Positions 50,920 to 52,498 of a stretch of DNA of 52,498 bases are shown piece by piece. The DNA lies in assembly GCA_016296885.1 (NCBI GenBank), contig JAEDHT010000012.1:1-52498 (forward strand). The letters are read 5' to 3'. The position numbers and the translations under genes were made by a program. The stretch's first letter is position 1. Every line of letters starts with the position of its first letter. The notes under the pieces are model-generated. The model was not told the origin of the DNA. It did no database searches and saw only the letters and a list, made by a program, of their open reading frames with translations. The stretch is from Clostridiaceae bacterium. GTDB taxonomy: Bacteria; Bacillota; Clostridia; Oscillospirales; Acutalibacteraceae.

Positions 50920-51140
50920 GGCTGTTGCAATAAAGGCAATTTGCACAATTTCGCCTCCCTCTAACGAGGAAAGTGGCAAAACGTTGTTTTGACGGAGGGA
51001 GAGAGAAAGTAAAAATCCTGCAAAAGGCAGTTTTTTCTCTCCCTCAGTCTCGTTTCACTCGACAGCTACCTCATCAGAGGGAGCCGATTTTGATAACAAT
51101 CTCGTTTATTTGTGCGTATTAATCTTAATGCGACAGCCCC
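50920..51140 (+). mobile_element. MITE-like element, copy 5 (about 220 bp)
   Basis: The ends GGCTGTTGCAATAAAGG and TTAATGCGACAGCC are inverted repeats, with the CTCCCTC arms inside (first arm altered to CCTCCCTCTAACGAGG). It lies between the DUF2156 gene and the MATE gene of the operon and occupies almost the whole gap. Its hairpins may influence expression of the downstream genes. Confidence 0.8.
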
Positions 51141-51160
51141 ATAGCAAACGGAAAATATTT

Positions 51161-52048
51161 TTAATATGTATCACAGGTATTCGGTTTGTATACCCATACC
51201 TCTCGGATTTCAATGGGATTTAGAAGAGACTTATGCATTCTTAATCCCTCAATACCCATATCATCCTCTTGATCTATAAATAGTACGTCCTCAGGAAGTA
51301 GTTTAAACAACTCACGTCTTAACAGCAAGTCCACACTGGGAACGATCGATTTAGATATATTCAAGTCAAACGTATTCTCATTGGTAAAAGAGCCCATCGA
51401 AAATGCGCATGGCTCCCCATCTCTATAAAGAATAACACCAAACATACCAAGCTCAAAAAAGTTATCCAGAGCAAGCTTTACAGATTTCTTGTCGTGGCGA
51501 TCGGTACTGTCTTTGTTGATCCATGTATCAACAATAAACCTTACATCGCTAATATTATCCTTATCAATACAAGCAGAGCTCCATTCATACCCTCTTGTTG
51601 ACTTTCTTAACGAGCCTCTCATATTACGATATTTTTTACCCTGCATTTCAAGCTGCTCATTCTTATCATATATATAAGGGCAGTCTTCACGTGCAAATTC
51701 TAAGCTAAGCTCTCCATCTGTATGAGCTTCAATGAAATCCTTATCATCTTCGCTGATATTGCATAGAATACAGTCATTCGATTTGTTGTCAATAAACCAT
51801 TTTAAAAATTCTATCTTCTTGTCAGGGTTTCCGCAAGGAGAAAAATATCCCTCTACACCGTCTAACAAAACCTTGGCAACAAAGAAATCGTCTTCCACGC
51901 AAATAGAAAGCTTCCAAAGGTCCTTCCACAGATACATCACGTGAAAGGTATGCGAATATAATGTGCCACCGTTTAAAGCACAAATATTCTCTATTAAAGC
52001 ACGATCTGAAAGTTGTATATCACAAAATTGGTACTTTTCAATCTCCAT
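51161..52048 (-). CDS. DUF2156 protein (phosphatidylglycerol lysyltransferase-like GNAT fold)
   Basis: This 295-residue protein is of the DUF2156 family, whose fold is shared with the C-terminal domain of MprF-type aminoacyl-phospholipid synthases. Features are SDRALIENICALNGG near the start, KYRNMRGSLRKSTRGYEWS near residue 140 and GVILYRDGEPCAFSMGS near residue 210. Members can transfer amino acids or acyl groups. No lysyl-tRNA-binding domain is present. It is six bases downstream of the STAS gene. Function in this operon unknown. Confidence 0.85.
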   Translation of the reverse strand: MEIEKYQFCDIQLSDRALIENICALNGGTLYSHTFHVMYLWKDLWKLSICVEDDFFVAKVLLDGVEGYFSPCGNPDKKIEFLKWFIDNKSNDCILCNISEDDKDFIEAHTDGELSLEFAREDCPYIYDKNEQLEMQGKKYRNMRGSLRKSTRGYEWSSACIDKDNISDVRFIVDTWINKDSTDRHDKKSVKLALDNFFELGMFGVILYRDGEPCAFSMGSFTNENTFDLNISKSIVPSVDLLLRRELFKLLPEDVLFIDQEDDMGIEGLRMHKSLLNPIEIREVWVYKPNTCDTY

Positions 52049-52054
52049 ACTTTC

Positions 52055-52351
52055 TTATTCGATAGTAAGAATATCAACAAAGCCGGTTATATCAAAAACT
52101 TCCATAATTGTCTCATTTACGTTTTTAATTACCATTTTACCTTGCTTATTCATTGTTTTTTGAGTAGCCAAAAGAACACGCAAACCTGCAGATGACAAGT
52201 ACTCCAACTCTGCAAAATCAAGAAGAAGGTCGGTTATTCCTTCAAGATTCTCCCTCATAAAGTTGTCAAGCTCAGGAGCTGTAGTTGTATCCAATCTGCC
52301 AATAATTTTCACTGTAAGATTTGAACCGTCATTTATTTTTTCTATATTCAT
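52055..52351 (-). CDS. STAS-domain anti-sigma-factor antagonist (RsbV/SpoIIAA-like)
   Basis: This 98-residue STAS protein has the phospho-acceptor site LSSAGLRVLL near residue 54 (the Ser that an RsbW-type kinase phosphorylates). LTVKIIGRLDTTTAPELDNF at the N-terminus is typical. ATG 52351 is chosen with AAAGGAGA at eight bases. An in-frame ATG at 52357 would be too close. It is the first gene of the minus operon, under a consensus promoter. Confidence 0.93.
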   Translation of the reverse strand: MNIEKINDGSNLTVKIIGRLDTTTAPELDNFMRENLEGITDLLLDFAELEYLSSAGLRVLLATQKTMNKQGKMVIKNVNETIMEVFDITGFVDILTIE

Positions 52352-52386
52352 GATCATTCTCCTTTTATAAAAAAATATATGTAGTT

Positions 52387-52415
52387 ATTATACTGTCTAT
52401 TTAAAGTGATGTCAA
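52387..52415 (-). promoter_or_regulatory. Consensus promoter of the partner-switching operon
   Basis: TTGACA (52415-52410), a 17-base spacer, TATAAT (52392-52387) on the minus strand. It indicates housekeeping-sigma transcription of the STAS-to-phosphatase operon. Confidence 0.9.
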
Positions 52416-52498
52416 CAAGTATAAAAATTTTTATGAGATTATGCCTGTAAAGTCGTCAATGATAGGTGACACTTTTCTCAAAAAAATATGATGTTCCA

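Overview
This 52.5 kb window is a chromosome segment from a low-to-mid GC Gram-positive, most likely a gut Clostridia of the Ruminococcaceae/Oscillospiraceae type. The signs are the str operon (rpsL-rpsG-fusA-tuf), AGGAGG-type ribosome sites with TTGACA-N17-TATAAT promoters, PrsA/YabE/BofC-like envelope proteins, and a secreted leucine-rich-repeat protein ending in a type I dockerin. The genus call is inference. No taxonomic marker RNA is present.

Layout. 1-2.2 kb: a CAU-anticodon tRNA followed by a hairpin array, two small lipoproteins and a PnuC-like transporter with a structured leader. 2.3-9.8 kb (minus): housekeeping operon thyX, tmk, DJ-1/PfpI, mltG, U32 protease-like, alaS. 10-12.5 kb (plus): asnS and murI, separated by a MITE-like repeat. 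12.6-24.4 kb (minus): a phage-derived block running terS, terL, portal, protease, decoration, capsid, connectors, LysM/gp25/baseplate-J/tail-I, fibre. It ends in a frameshifted barnase toxin carrying a phage minor-head C-terminal motif and two tandem barstar immunity genes. I see no integrase, repressor, lysis genes, tail tube, sheath or tape measure. 24.4-30.5 kb (minus): XRE regulator, mfd, a PrsA/SurA-like lipoprotein and an acidic repeat membrane protein. 30.8-31.6 kb: a sirtuin. 31.8-36.4 kb (minus): the str operon. 36.7-39.8 kb: an XdhC-family protein, a small BofC-C-like protein and a YabE-like G5/3D protein. 40.5-43.9 kb: tRNA-Leu(UAG) with a second hairpin array, a small membrane protein, a third array, a YgjV-like protein and a PaaK-type CoA ligase. 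44-46.2 kb: the LRR-dockerin protein and a decayed transposase fragment. 46.2-52.4 kb (minus): a partner-switching operon encoding a STAS protein, a DUF2156 protein, a MATE transporter fused to an RsbW-like ATPase domain, a GNAT, and a CACHE-HAMP-SpoIIE phosphatase that also carries an RsbW-like domain.

Three things stand out. (1) The 46-52 kb operon has all the parts of an RsbV/RsbW/RsbU partner switch but no sigma factor, and one ATPase domain is welded to a membrane transporter, so the output may be transport rather than transcription. (2) The compact head-plus-baseplate phage module has no recognisable tail tube and sits beside a capsid-linked barnase and its immunity genes. (3) Two dispersed repeat families are present: five copies of a MITE with internal inverted repeats, all in one orientation, and three composite elements. 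Each composite element has a perfect hairpin with a TTTGTC/GACAAA core followed by an array of small hairpins joined by constant linkers, and two of them lie directly behind tRNA genes.
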